Below the pieces are notes generated by a model. The model was given only the letters and a program-made list of their open reading frames with translations. It made no database searches and had not been told where the DNA came from. Positions 46,199-59,000 of a stretch of DNA of 64,000 nucleotides are shown here, piece after piece. The stretch comes from Axinella damicornis (Eukaryota; Porifera; Demospongiae; Axinellida; Axinellidae), in NCBI GenBank assembly GCA_963931865.1, contig OZ007513.1, positions 6,232,808 to 6,296,807 of the forward strand, written 5' to 3'. How positions within the stretch are numbered: position 1 is the first letter of the stretch; every line of letters begins with the position of its first letter. The position numbers and the translations under genes were made by a program.

Positions 46199-46546
46199 CA
46201 CGTGATCAAGAGTGTATAATAATAAGAAGAGAGTATCGAACTCGCTATAGGAATGTATGTCAAAAGTAACGTGACATCCGGTATACGTAGTGCTAATGTC
46301 AAAAACACAATCTTACCTGACATAGACGCCATGGCTACCGTACCACAGCTAGCTAGCCTGTTTGACTCGACGATCAAGGCGTGCGTGCAGCAAGTAAACT
46401 CGGCAATATCGGGGAGTACAATAGTTGACGAGTCCGTGTGGATCACGTGCACCATACTGGATGTCACGTTACTTTCCGCATACATTCAACGTAGCCTATA
46501 GCGAGTTCGATACTCTCTTCTTATTATTATGCACTCTTGACGTGAT
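46199..46546. mobile_element. Foldback MITE
   Basis: The left arm cacgtgatcaagagtgtata with aataagaagagagtatcgaa and the right arm ttcgatactctcttcttatt with gcactcttgacgtg are inverse. A second inner pair, agtaacgtgacatcc / ggatgtcacgttact, extends the stem. The interior has protein-like codons (MATVPQLASLFDSTIKACVQ) that may be a captured exon. Confidence 0.7.
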
Positions 46547-46781
46547 TCAATCAGATTGTACAAATTCCTTGGGGGTACATGCAAGAATTTTGTTAGCCTT
46601 TCTCCTTGTGTGGGGTCCCAAGAAAACCATTGTGTGGTGCTATTCTGAATAGCATCACAGTTTAAGTCCCAACTTGTTTTCAGACTCTGCTGAGAGTGTT
46701 AGCTGAGGTTTTGTCATGTGGCTAGTCTGTTACTGGTGCTAGAGAGGAATACCTAGAGAAAGAAATTTGGGCCTAAAAGAG

Positions 46782-47180
46782 TTAAGGTTACGAGATATTA
46801 GCGATGTGATAACCACTGTTGATAGTAGGTTACGAGATACTCATGCTCGCGCCATGCAAAATGTACTGCAAGTGCATGCTGAATTTCTCAAGTACGAAGA
46901 GCATGAGCAAATTGATTCAGGCGGTGGAGGTGCGCTGTCACAAGCTGCAGGGCATGACGGAAGCTTCTATGGATATGATGTATAGCTGTCCAAAACCGAG
47001 CAATTCAGTTCACAGTATTATAACTGCTTTTCTCCAGCGAGACAGCAGATAAATTTGCCATGAAAAGCTTCCGTCATGCCCTCCTTGATGAATATCTAAA
47101 CAGGTCCAAAATAATTTTGGCTACAAATTCGATCAGCATTCACTTGCAATACACAGCACACACCCGAGTATCCCGTAACC
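46782..47180. mobile_element. Foldback element, family A copy 3
   Basis: Begins at ttaaggttacgagata and ends tatcccgtaacc, with the family's agggcatgacggaagcttct / agcttccgtcatgccct inner arms. The left part is interrupted by a short duplication of the ggttacgaga start. Confidence 0.65.
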
Positions 47181-47440
47181 TCTCAGACTGCAGGAATGTG
47201 GGGCGGGAGGGTTGAGAAATTCTTGCAGTGAACTTTCTCGTATTATGTAGACACAGGGTGAAGTGACTAGCCATCCTTGCTTTTAGGCAGTCCACCTACC
47301 GTAGTCTAGCTGCATGCACTTGAAAGCATGTCAATCCAATGAAGTAGCCATTTGGGTGAGTGGGGCTCTGCATGCACCCTCAATATTTACGCTACATATT
47401 TGTGGCCAAGTTAATCAACACTTTGTCTTCTCTCATGCAG

Positions 47441-49866
47441 TCGATATCACCAGGGCTACTGAGTTCCATGGAAGAGCTTCCAGTGTGGAGGTTATGGAAC
47501 AGGACTGTGATGGGGTAAGCCAGCGAATTATACGTATGTCTGTCGGAAGTGGGATGTTCCAGGGGCAGGAGTACATTAGTGACGTACGATCAATCCGCTT
47601 TTTACCTTTTACCTACTCTGCCCCCCCAATATAAGGATGTCTGACGTGACCAGACTGGTTAAAAGCATTCATAACTGACCACATACCACATGCGCCCATA
47701 TCTCCACAGGAACCAAATATGTGCCTATCAATGAGATACGTTTAATATCAAATGACATTCCTCGAATACGAAGTGCGCTTCAATTTGAATTATAGCGTAC
47801 GTTGTCCACTCTACAGGAGCAGAGTTTCTTGGAAGACGAGTAGCTGGGACGATAGTTGAGCCTGCACCTAAGAGTGACCTACATGTAAGTCAGCTGTGCC
47901 TTATAATGTGTGACTACAGCACCTGTAGTAAGCCTTCAATGTTGCTGACTCTGCTTCTATGGCCACAGACAGTTTTTTAATTGGGGTATGGTTTCAAAAT
48001 TATGAGCCATATTAAAGATCATCCTATCAGCATTGTGGTGATAGTGCAACCAGTAGTGCATGCAGTATTGCCCTGACTGTAATGTGTAGTTGAAATGGTC
48101 TATCGTGAGTAAACTCTAAGATGAAATACTCAACTGTTTAGAGTGCAATTCTGGCAGTGTGCAAAGTTGCCACTGGCAGTTCCAGGGAAACACCACCTGT
48201 TTGTGAATGGCACTGCATGTGCAGGCTACTTTCCTCCCAGGGATAACACATGTTGCCGTATTATTAGACAAGCTGTGGCTGTGACAGAAAGTTGACGTGT
48301 GTCTGATGAACAGCGCAATAGTGCAATTGAAAAGAGCTGGCTGCATGCTTGTGTATCGTGTAAATACCGTATTTCCGCAATCAAACGCCGCGGCTACTAT
48401 TTATTTCATCACGCGATTTACTGCGGCTACTATTTGAGGGCGGCCACTAATCGAAGGCGATGTTTATTAAACTCGGCATAAACAAGGAAGCGAGGAAACC
48501 GATTGGAGCACCGGGCTGTGTGGTACTGTCATAATCATTTCGACAAAACGGTAGGAAACACCAAAGCCTTTACTCTCACAAAAGATTTCGCCGGTCACAC
48601 GTTGCTCGCCCCCCGTGCCTCGACCACCATGCCTCGACCACAGAAAACGCCAAACGCTTAGACAGCTCTCAGGGAATATGACCAACAATCAGTTCTCCTC
48701 TCTTCACACTCACAGCGAAAGAGTCACGGTCCTCGAGAGCTAGACAATGCACTTCGATTGATCGACCGTTCGAATACTAGCCGCGGCTACTAAACAAGGG
48801 CGGCGTTTATTTCGTTCAGCCCTTCTGGAGGTGCGGCTATTGTTCGAGGAAAGTTGCTGATCGAGTGTGGCGTTTGATCGTGGAAATACGGTATGTGTGT
48901 CTGCCCGCCCACCCTGGTTGGCAGTGACCACCACTCAGCTCAGCTTTCAGCACCAATCTCTTTTAACGAAATACCACTTGAAGTGACCTGGGCAGAACCT
49001 TGCCTGATGCAGCCATAGCAGTGCTAAGTATTTATATGCACTGTCTCTTCACTCCTATTCACTTTCAGATTCATGACATTCTCGTGAGGCCCACTAACCA
49101 GGTATTGTAGTAGCCTCATACCCAGGCCCTCACGCGGAATGCGGAAGAGGGCCTGGTGACACATGGCAAAATTCCCGTATGTGCTCAGTCAGCATTATTG
49201 CGTAAGCATCTAAGCGATTACATTCCTTACTTGGATGCATTCGAAATCACGCGGAAGGTAGCTGTTGGTGATGGCTAAGTAGCAAGTCCTTGCCAAGGAG
49301 TGACCAGAGGTGAGTCTTGAAGGCTAGAACAGCGGTTTTATCAAACGGCTACACTTTTCACGGGGTGAAGAACGTTATTACTATGCAGTAATTGGCAATG
49401 GACTAACGTGATTCGCCTACCCGAAATCAAGACTGCTGAGCTCAGCACATACGGGAATTTTGCCAAGTGTCACCAGGCCCTCTTCCGCGTTCCGCGTGAG
49501 GGCCTGGGTACGAGGCTAGTATTGTAGGAAGGCACTACCTCTAGTAGTAATAATCTCTGAGTGATGTACAACTATAATGTAATTTGTGGCATTGTACCAG
49601 TACTGTACGTAGTCAAAACATCATGCTCCAGCTGCAATTGTACAGTCTTGCTGGCTTCTCTTTTTCTGGTGATTCATCCACTATATAGGAGACACTGGAC
49701 ATGTTGGCCTCGTTCCCAGGCCTACCCTGTTTTCTGTTCTTCGGTTTGTGTTACACAGATGTGGATCCGCTCATGAATGATGTCAGACAGGCCCAACCGA
49801 CACTGGCCGACGAAATTGTGTATAGAGCATCTGGAGTCTTGCTAGCCGTGGAGTGTCTGAGCCTAG
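47441..49866 (+). CDS. Exons of an unidentified host gene
   Basis: Well-bounded exon candidates are 47441-47514 (DITRATEFHGRASSVEVMEQ, donor gtaagc), 47816-47884 (AEFLGRRVAGTIVEPAPKSD, donor gtaagt), 49069-49101 (IHDILVRPTNQ) and 49759-49866 (VDPLMNDVRQAQPTLADEIV, then YRASGVLLAVECL). The second and third agree in phase. The first does not join the second directly, and the fourth needs an exon between, perhaps the one beginning at 49689, which a MITE arm cuts. The protein is not recognised. Three MITEs have landed in its introns. Confidence 0.45.
48364..48894. mobile_element. MITE with taccgtatttcc ends
   Basis: The arms ataccgtatttccgcaatca and aaacgccgcggctac are inverse to the right end (tggcgtttgatcgtggaaat, acggtat). 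The interior repeats gcggctactattt-like motifs. Ends resemble those of the element at 20433-21057. Confidence 0.75.
49111..49518. mobile_element. MITE with 8-9 bp duplication
   Basis: The arms tagcctcatacccaggccct and agggcctgggtacgaggcta are followed inward by inverse gcacatacgggaattttgcc blocks. The direct repeat gtattgtag lies at 49102-49110 and 49519-49527. Confidence 0.85.
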
Positions 49867-50050
49867 GTGACTGCATGATGAACTGATCCAGGACCAATTA
49901 TGGACCCCGCCCCCCTACATCCACCTCCTCCTGACGTCACTCGCATAATGAATGATACCAGGCATTCCCGCTTCTCTTCCGCATGATCTGTGTATTATTG
50001 TCAACGCAAGCCGAAGAACAGAGAACGGTGTAGGCCTGGGAACGAGGCTA
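49705..50050. mobile_element. Rearranged palindromic MITE enclosing a host-like exon
   Basis: The first 45 bases (gcctcgttcccaggcctacc, then ttctgttcttcggttt) and the last 180 bases match the two arms of the 588-bp palindrome at 16445-17032. Between them lies the exon candidate 49759-49866 with its own acceptor (ttacacag) and donor-like gtgact. The right arm carries more substitutions than other copies. Confidence 0.7.
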
Positions 50051-51809
50051 TCATTGTGTTAAGTCAATACCCATAGTCTAAGGCGGTGCACTCAAGCAGT
50101 AAGAGACCTACTTGAGTGTAGTAACCTGATACTAGCTACTAACTATTCATATCTAGGACTCTTTCATTGCAACATTTGATGGCAGGAGCACACATTCTAT
50201 TACACTAATGTTCTGCACAATGCCATAGTTTTCAAATCCTGCCCCCTTCTTGACTGCAAGCTGTTCACACACCCACCCCGACACCCAAGCATGCAGTGTT
50301 TTCCCATCCTGCACCCTTCTCGGTTGCGTGCACGCACCCGGTTGAGCTATCCTGAGCTACAGATTTGCTATTGTTTAAGTTGTGTTTGGTGACTGTGTAC
50401 TGTCTCTGTTCTCTTGTTGATCTTGTAAGATGCACTTTGTGCCCAAATGCTTTTGATCTCACTGTACATATGAAAGTAGCTATTACTGTTACCAAGGATG
50501 TATTCTCTAATTTCTGTATGCTAATTGAAGGTCCAGCACTAGCACTGTACTTCATCAAAACAGTAGCTACTCTACCTTTATAGTTATAGCTACTGGCATG
50601 GAAGTAATTGTACTGCCATAATAATATTATAAAAGGAAGTCCGTAACCTATGGTGGTTGTTATGGGCTCTCACTACAGTGATCTTCACACATGGACATTG
50701 AGTTGTGCACTACACACTGATAATCACGCGCGCTTGCACAGGAAAATCTGTAGACTTCCCGGACAAGCCCGCGTGATTAGGTACCATCCGCATTTTGATT
50801 GGTCAATGATTGTGGCTGTAATTGTTTTGGCGGGATTTTTGAAATTCTTTTGATGGGCTGCTTCAGCATCACCGATTTTCTCATTTCTGCTGACTAGGGA
50901 ATGAACACTTGAGCGCGGAAGGAGACGGCTCTAACAGAACTTCCGATACAAGGCGCTCTTCGACGCCTGCCGTGCCAGTAGCAAGCCAATATTGTGCGTC
51001 GATCCGGACCGTCATCGACTCGAGTTGTTCTCCACAAAGTCAGTTCTACTCTATACCAACGCTCCCTGTCTAGCTATGCCACTTTATCGGTCTCCTCTCA
51101 CCATTCGCTGTTCCCCCCCTCTACTACTCAGGCCGTTCAGTGGTAAAGTATTTGTTATCTGCTCGCGCGAGGCGTGTCAACCATGGCTATACTCACGACC
51201 AGCTCCACACGGTGCGATGGTGGTTTTGTGCCAGGAGTGTGGACATGCTAGCCTTCCCAAATGACCTACTTGCAGCTAGGTGCATTCTGACCATTTGATG
51301 GCCTGGCTGCTGACCCTACCTGGCCACTCTACCTGAGGTCATTCGGTATGTACATATACTTCACTGCACTGTGGGTGAGTCACACGCACAATCGATCACG
51401 CACACACACTATATGCACATGCACATGTCAGTATTGCAATATAACATTAGACAGAATCTGTTGCAGCTATGCAATGGTTTACTCAGTATCACCATGGTCG
51501 TGTGATTCGGATTTCCCAGTACTGGAGGTGCCTTCCTGGACTCTACCTGGCTGTCTTCCAGTCTTTGCATTGCTCAATTCTTGGCTGAACACCAAGCTCT
51601 CTACCTGGCTCACTACAATAGCTCTCCCCATGACTCTGAACCAGGATGGCTCAACCTATCTCTACCTGGTTCTACTAACTGGCTCTACCTGTTTACAGAG
51701 GTCATTCTCAGATGTACGGTAACACACACCTCTAGCTTTCCAACGAAGACATTTTTCATTTTTGACCTCTTCTCTCTCTGTCATATCACAAGCACACACA
51801 CACCTTACA
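50051..51809 (+). other. Possible coding patches, unassigned
   Basis: Open frames at about 50992-51264 and 51348-51722 have protein-like stretches (LFSTKSVLLYTNAPCLAMPL; a run of ctctacctgg repeats encodes LYL-type phrases). I found no family match or full set of splice sites. Confidence 0.3.
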
Positions 51810-52700
51810 CCAGCCACGTGGTTGTTTTGTCGTCAACACTGAGTGATCTCTCCACCCACAACGACCTCAGCCTGGACACTTTTAGGTTGCTGGCGCTGCT
51901 TGAAGGAGCTAACCCGTGTGAGTATCATGTGATTGACGACACCCCTATATTTCTAACGAAAGTAATTCTGCACACCAGTACCTGTGACTGTTCAGTTACA
52001 GATTCATATTTGACCTTCTCTCTCTGTCACTCTCTCATATGCACAAGCACACGCACACAATTCACCCCAGCCACATGTGGTTGTTTTGACGTCAATACTG
52101 AGTGATCCCTCCACCCACAACGACCTCAGCCTGGACACTTTTTGGAAGCAGGTGCTGCTTGAAGGAGCTAACCTGTGTGAGTGTCATGTGATTGGCGACG
52201 CTCTAACGATAGTAATTCTGCACACGAATACCTGTAACTGTTCAGTTACAGATTCATTTTTGACTTCTCTCTCTGTCATATACCCAAGCACACACACACC
52301 TTACCCCAGCCACATGTGGTTGTTTTGTCGTCAACACTGAGTGATCTCTCCACCCACAACGACCTCGGCCTGGACACTTTTAAGTTGCTGGTGCTACTTG
52401 AAGGAGCTAAACAATGTGAGTATCATGTGACTGACGACACCGCTATATTTCTAACGATAGTAATTCTGCACACCAGTACCTGGTTCAGTTACAGATTCAT
52501 ATTTGACCTTCTCTCTTTGTCTCTCTCTCATATGCACAAGAACACACACACCTCACCCCAGCCGCATGTGTTGTTTTGACGTCAATACTGAGTGATCCCT
52601 CCACCCACAACGACATCAGCCTGGACACTTTTTGGAAGATGGTGCTGCTTGATGGAGCTAACCCGTGTGAGTGTCATGTGATTGACGACTCCCCTATATT
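51810..52700 (+). repeat. Tandem array A: exon-like units of about 250 bp
   Basis: Four units begin near 51822, 52078, 52317 and 52565. Each has a pyrimidine-rich stretch ending in ccccag or a variant, a conserved core (ctgagtgatctctccaccca, then gacctcagcctggacacttt), and a gtgtgagt donor-like site followed by atcatgtgattg. The core translates as LSDLSTHNDLSLDTF and LLEGAN in one frame. The units have diverged by small indels. Confidence 0.8.
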
Positions 52701-53039
52701 TGTAATGATAGTAATTCTGCACACGAATAGTATTACCTGTACCTGTTCAGTTAGAGACTTTTTTTTTGTATTTCTAATGTGGGAAGCTTTGAAATTTACC
52801 TTGTGTCCAATCTATTGTGCCCGTTTCCAGGTCAAACATTTCATGTTACCAAATTAAATGGTTCTGCCAAGCCCTTACACATCCTGGGGTGATTGTAGTG
52901 TTGATTAGCATCCCGACCATTAAGCTTAGCTTTGTGTTTCAAGACTGTGATAATGGAAGACACATGTCTTCTGCACGCGAGTGCCTGTAACTATTCAGTT
53001 ACAGATTCATTTTTGACTTCTTCTCTCTCTGTCATATAC

Positions 53040-56000
53040 CCGAGACGGTGTGAGTTGTCATGTGACTATCCTTTCCCTACCTGTTGTATATATATTCAAT
53101 GCGTTTCACATCCCAGACTTTATCAGGCCAACATTTCGCATCGTCCTTCTCTGTATTTCTATTCCCTTCCAGCTGTAGTGCCTAGCAGACTTCTGATGGC
53201 GCATCACTCGGCTCCAGCGCTGGGTACGTATACAGCATGTGGGTGGAGCATTCTCTACTCCGGACACGTAGGAGTGGAAGATCGTACCCTGGAGACGGTG
53301 TGAGTTGACATGTGACTATCCTTTCCCTACCTGTTGTGTATTTATTCAATGCGTTTCGCATCCCAGATTTTATCAGGCCAACATTTCACATCGTCCTTCT
53401 CTGTATTTCTATTCCCTTCCAGCTGTAGTGCCTTGCAGACTTCTGATTGCGCATCACTCGGCTCCAGTGCTGGGTACTGTACGTATACAGGATGTGGGTG
53501 GAGCATTCTCTACTCCGGACACGTAGGAGTGGAAGATAGTACCCTGGAGACGGTGTGAGTTGACATGTGACTATCCTTTCCCTACCTGTTGTGTATATAT
53601 TCAATGCGTTTCGCATCCCAGATTTTATCAGGCCAACATTTCACATCGTCCTTCTCTGTATTTCTATTCCCTTCAGCTGTAGTGCCTACCAGACTTCTGA
53701 TGGCGCATCACTCGGCTGCAGTGCTGGGTACGTATACAGGATGTTGGTGGAGCATTCTCTACTCCGGACACGTAGGAGTGGAAGATCGTACCCTGGAGAC
53801 GGTTTGAGTTGACTGTGACTTTCCTTTCCCTACCTGTTGTGTATATATTCAATGCGTTTCGCATCCCAGATTTTAGCAGGCCTACATTTCACATCGTCCT
53901 TCTCTGTATTTCTATTCCCTTCCAGCTGTAGTGCCTACCAGACTGCTGATGAGTGCCTACTAGACTTCTGATGGTGCATCACTCGGCTCCAGCGCTGGGT
54001 ACGTATACAGGATGTGGGTGGAGCATTCTCTACTCCGGACACGTAGGAGTAGAAGATCGTACCCTGGAGACGGTGTGAGTTGACATGTGACTATCCTTTC
54101 CCTGCCTGTTGTGTATATATTCAATGCGTTTCGCATCCCAGATTTTATCAGGCCAACATTTCACATCGTCCTTCTCTGTATTTCTATTCCCTTCCAGCTG
54201 TAGTGCCTTGCAGACTTCTGATTGCGCATCACTCGGCTCCAGTGCTGGGTACTGTACGTATACAGGATGTGGGTGGAGCATTCTCTACTCCGGACACGTA
54301 GGAGTGGAAGATCGTACTCTGGAGACGGTGTGAGTTGACATGTGACTATCCTTTCCCTACCTGTTGTGTATATATTCAATGCGTTTCGCATCCCAGATTT
54401 TATCAGGCCAACATTTCACATCGTCCTTCTCTGTATTTCTATTCCCTTCAGCTGTAGTGCCTACCAGACTTCTGATGGCGCATCGCTCGGCTGCAGTGCT
54501 GGGTACGTATACAGGATGTGGGTGGAGCATTCTCTACTCCGGACACGTAGGAGTGGAAGATCGTACCCTGGAGGCGGTGTGAGTTGACATGTGACTATCC
54601 TTTCCCTACCTGTTTTGTATATATTCAATGCGTTTCGCATCCCAGATTTTATCAGGCCAACACTTCACATCGTCCTTCTCTGTATTTCTATTCCCTTCCA
54701 GCTGTAGTGCCTACCAGACTTCTGATGGCACATCACTCGGCTTCAGCGCTGGGTTCGTATACAGGATGTGGGTGGAGAATTCTCTACTCCGGACACGTAG
54801 GAGTGGAAGATCGTACCCTGGAGATGGTGTGAGTTGACTTGTGACTATCCTTTCCCTACCTGTTGTGTATATATTCAATGCGTTTCGCATCCCAGATTTT
54901 ATCAGGCCAACATTTCACATCGTCCTTTTCTATATTTCTATTCCCTTCCAGCTGTGTTGCCTACCAGACTTCTGATGGCGCATCACTCGGCTGCAGCGCT
55001 GGGTACGTATACAGGATGTGGGTGGAGCATTCTCTACTCCGGACACGTAGGAGTGGGAGATCGTACCCTGGAGACGGTGTGAGTTGACATGTGACTATCC
55101 TTTCCCTACCTGTTGTATAATATTATATATTCAATGCGTTTCGCATCCCAGATTTTAAAAGACCAACATTTCACATCGTCCTTCTCTGTATTTCTATTCC
55201 CTTCCAGCTGTAGTGCCTACCAGACTTATGATGGCGCATCACTCTGCTGCAGTGCTGGGTACGTATACAGGATGTTGGTGGAGCATTGTCTACTCCGGAC
55301 ACGTAGGAGTGGAAGATCGTACCCTGGAGATGGTGTGAGTTGACATGTGACTATCCTTTCCCTGCCTGTTGTGTATATATTCAATGCGTTTCGCATCCCA
55401 GATTTTATCAGGCCAACATTTCACATCGTCCTTCTCTGTATTTCTATTCCCTTCCAGCTGTAGTGCCTTGCAGACTTCTGATTGCGCATCACTCGGCTCC
55501 AGTGCTGGGTACTGTACGTATACAGGATGTGGGTGGAGCATTCTCTACTCCGGACACGTAGGAGTGGAAGATCGTACCCTGGAGACGGTGTGAGTTGACA
55601 TGTGACTATCCTTTCCCTACCTGTTGTGTATTTATTCAATGCGTTTCGCATCCCAGATTTTATCAGGCCAACATTTCACATCGTCCTTCTCTGTATTTCT
55701 ATTCCCTTCCAGCTGTAGTGCCTTGCAGACTTCTGATTGCGCATCACTCGGCTCCAGTGCTGGGTACTGTACGTATACAGGATGTGGGTGGAGCATTCTC
55801 TACTCCGGACACGTAGGAGTGGAAGATAGTACCCTGGAGACGGTGTGAGTTGACATGTGACTATCCTTTCCCTACCTGTTGTGTATATATTCAATGCGTT
55901 TCGCATCACAGATTTTATCAGGCCAACATTTCACATCGTCCTTCTCTGTATTTCTATTCCCTTCAGCTGTAGTGCCTACCAGACTTCTGATGGCGCATCA

Positions 56001-59000
56001 CTCGGCTGCAGTGCTGGGTACGTATACAGGATGTTGGTGGAGCATTCTCTACTCCGGACACGTAGGAGTGGAAGATCGTACCCTGGAGACGGTTTGAGTT
56101 GACTGTGACTATCCTTTCCCTACCTGTTGTGTATATATTCAATGCGTTTCGCATCCCAGATTTTAGCAGGCCTACATTTCACATCGTCCTTCTCTGTATT
56201 TCTATTCCCTTCCAGCTGTAGTGCCTACCAGACTGCTGATGAGTGCCTACTAGACTTCTGATGGTGCATCACTCGGCTCCAACGCTGGGTACGTATACAG
56301 GATGTGGGTGGAGCATTCTCTACTCCGGACACGTAGGAGTAGAAGATCGTACCCTGGAGACGGTGTGAGTTGACATGTGACTATCCTTTCCCTGCCTGTT
56401 GTGTATATATTCAATGCGTTTCGCATCCCAGATTTTATCAGGCCAACATTTCACATCGTCCTTCTCTGTATTTCTATTCCCTTCCAGCTGTAGTGCCTTG
56501 CAGACTTCTGATTGCGCATCACTCGGCTCCAGTGCTGGGTACTGTACGTATACAGGATGTGGGTGGAGCATTCTCTACTCCGGACACGTAGGAGTGGAAG
56601 ATCGTACTCTGGAGACGGTGTGAGTTGACATGTGACTATCCTTTCCCTACCTGTTGTGTATATATTCAATGCGTTTCGCATCCCAGATTTTATCAGGCCA
56701 ACATTTCACATCGTCCTTCTCTGTATTTCTATTCCCTTCAGCTGTAGTGCCTACCAGACTTCTGATGGCGCATCACTCGGCTGCAGTGCTGGGTACGTAT
56801 ACAGGATGTTGGTGGAGCATTCTCTACTCCGGACACGTAGGAGTGGAAGATCGTACCCTGGAGACGGTTTGAGTTTACTGTGACTATCCTTTCCCTACCT
56901 GTTGTGTATATATTCAATGCGTTTCGCATCACAGATTTTAGCAGGCCTACATTTCACATCGTCCTTCTCTGTATTTCTATTCCCTTCCAGCTGTAGTGCC
57001 TACCAGACTGCTGATGAGTGCCTACTAGACTTCTGATGGTGCATCACTCGGCTCCAGCGCTGGGTACGTATACAGGATGTGGGTGGAGCATTCTCTACTC
57101 CGGACACGTAGGAGTAGAAGATCGTACCCTGGAGACGGTGTGAGTTGACATGTGACTATCCTTTCCCTGCCTGTTGTGTATATATTCAATGCGTTTCGCA
57201 TCCCAGATTTTATCAGGCCAACATTTCACATCGTCCTTCTCTGTATTTCTATTCCCTTCAGCTGTAGTGCCTACCAGACTTCTGATGGCGCATCGCTCGG
57301 CTGCAGTGCTGGGTACGTATACAGGATGTGGGTGGAGCATTCTCTACTCCGGACACGTAGGAGTGGAAGATCGTACCCTGGAGACGGTGTGAGTTGACAT
57401 GTGACTATCCTTTCCCTACCTGTTGTGTATATATTCAATGCGTTTCGCATCCCAGATTTTATCAGGCCAACATTTCACATCGTCCTTCTCTGTATTTCTA
57501 TTCCCTTCAGCTGTAGTGCCTACCAGACTTCTGATGGCGCATCACTCGGCTGCAGTGCTGGGTACGTATACAGGATGTTGGTGGAGCATTCTCTACTCCG
57601 GACACGTAGGAGTGGAAGATCGTACCCTGGAGACGGTTTGAGTTGACTGTGACTAACCTTTCCCTACCTGTTGTGTATATATTCAATGCGTTTCGCATCC
57701 CAGATTTTAGCAGGCCAACATTTCACATCGTTCTTCTCTGTATTTCTATTCCCTTCCAGCTGTAGTGCCTACCAGACTTCTGATGAGTGCCTACCAGACT
57801 TCTGATGGTACATCACTCGGCTCCAGCGCTGGGTACGTATACAGGATGTGGGTGGAGCATTATCTACTCCGGAGACGTAGGAGTGGAATATCGTACCCTT
57901 GAGACGGTGTCAGTTGACATGTGACTATCCTTTCCCTACCTGTTTTATATATATTCAATGCATTTCGCATCCCAGATTTTATCAGACCAACATTTCACAT
58001 CGTCCTTTTCTGTATGTCTATTCCCTTCCAGCTGTAGTGCCTAGCAGACTTCTGATTGCGCATCACTCGGCTCCAGTGCTGGGTACGCATACAGGATGTG
58101 GGTGGAGCATTCTCTACTCCGGACACGTAGGAGTGGAAGATCGTACCCTGGAGACGGTTTGAGTTGACTGTGACTATCCTTTCCCTACCTGTTGTGTATA
58201 TATTCAATGCGTTTCGCATCCCAGATTTTAGCAGGCCAACATTTCACATCGTCCTTCTCTGTATTTCTATTCCCTTCCAGCTGTAGTGCCTACCAGACTT
58301 CTGATGGCGCATCACTCGGCTGCAGCGCTGGGTACGTATACAGGGTGTGGGTGGAGCATTCTCTACTCCGGACACGTGGGAGTGGAAGATCGTACCCTGG
58401 AGACGGTGTGAGTTGACTGTGACTATCCTTTCCCTACCTGTTGTGTATATATTCAATGCGGTTCGCATCCCAGATTTTATCAGGCCAACATTTCACATCG
58501 TCCTTCTCTGTATTTCTATTCCCTTCCAGCTGTAGTGCCTACCAGACTTCTGATGGCGCATCACTCGGCTGCAGAGCTGGGTACGTATACAGGATGTGGG
58601 TGGAGCATTCTCTAGTCCGGACACGTAGGAGTGGAAGATGGTACCCTGGAGACGGTATGAGTTGACATGTGACTATCCTTTCCCTACCTGTTGTGTATGT
58701 ATTCAATGCGTTTCGCATCCCAGATTTTATCTGGCCAACATTTCACATCGTCCTTCTCTGTATTTCTATTCCCTTCAGCTGTAGTGCCTACCAGACTTCT
58801 GATGGCGCATCACTCGGCTGCAGTGCTGGGTACGTATACAGGATGTTGGTGGAGCATTCTCTACTCCGGACACGTAGGAGTGGAAGATCGTACCCTGGAG
58901 ACGGTTTGAGTTGACTGTGACTAACCTTTCCCTACCTGTTGTGTATATATTCAATGCGTTTCGCATCCCAGATTTTAGCAGGCCAACATTTCACATCGTT

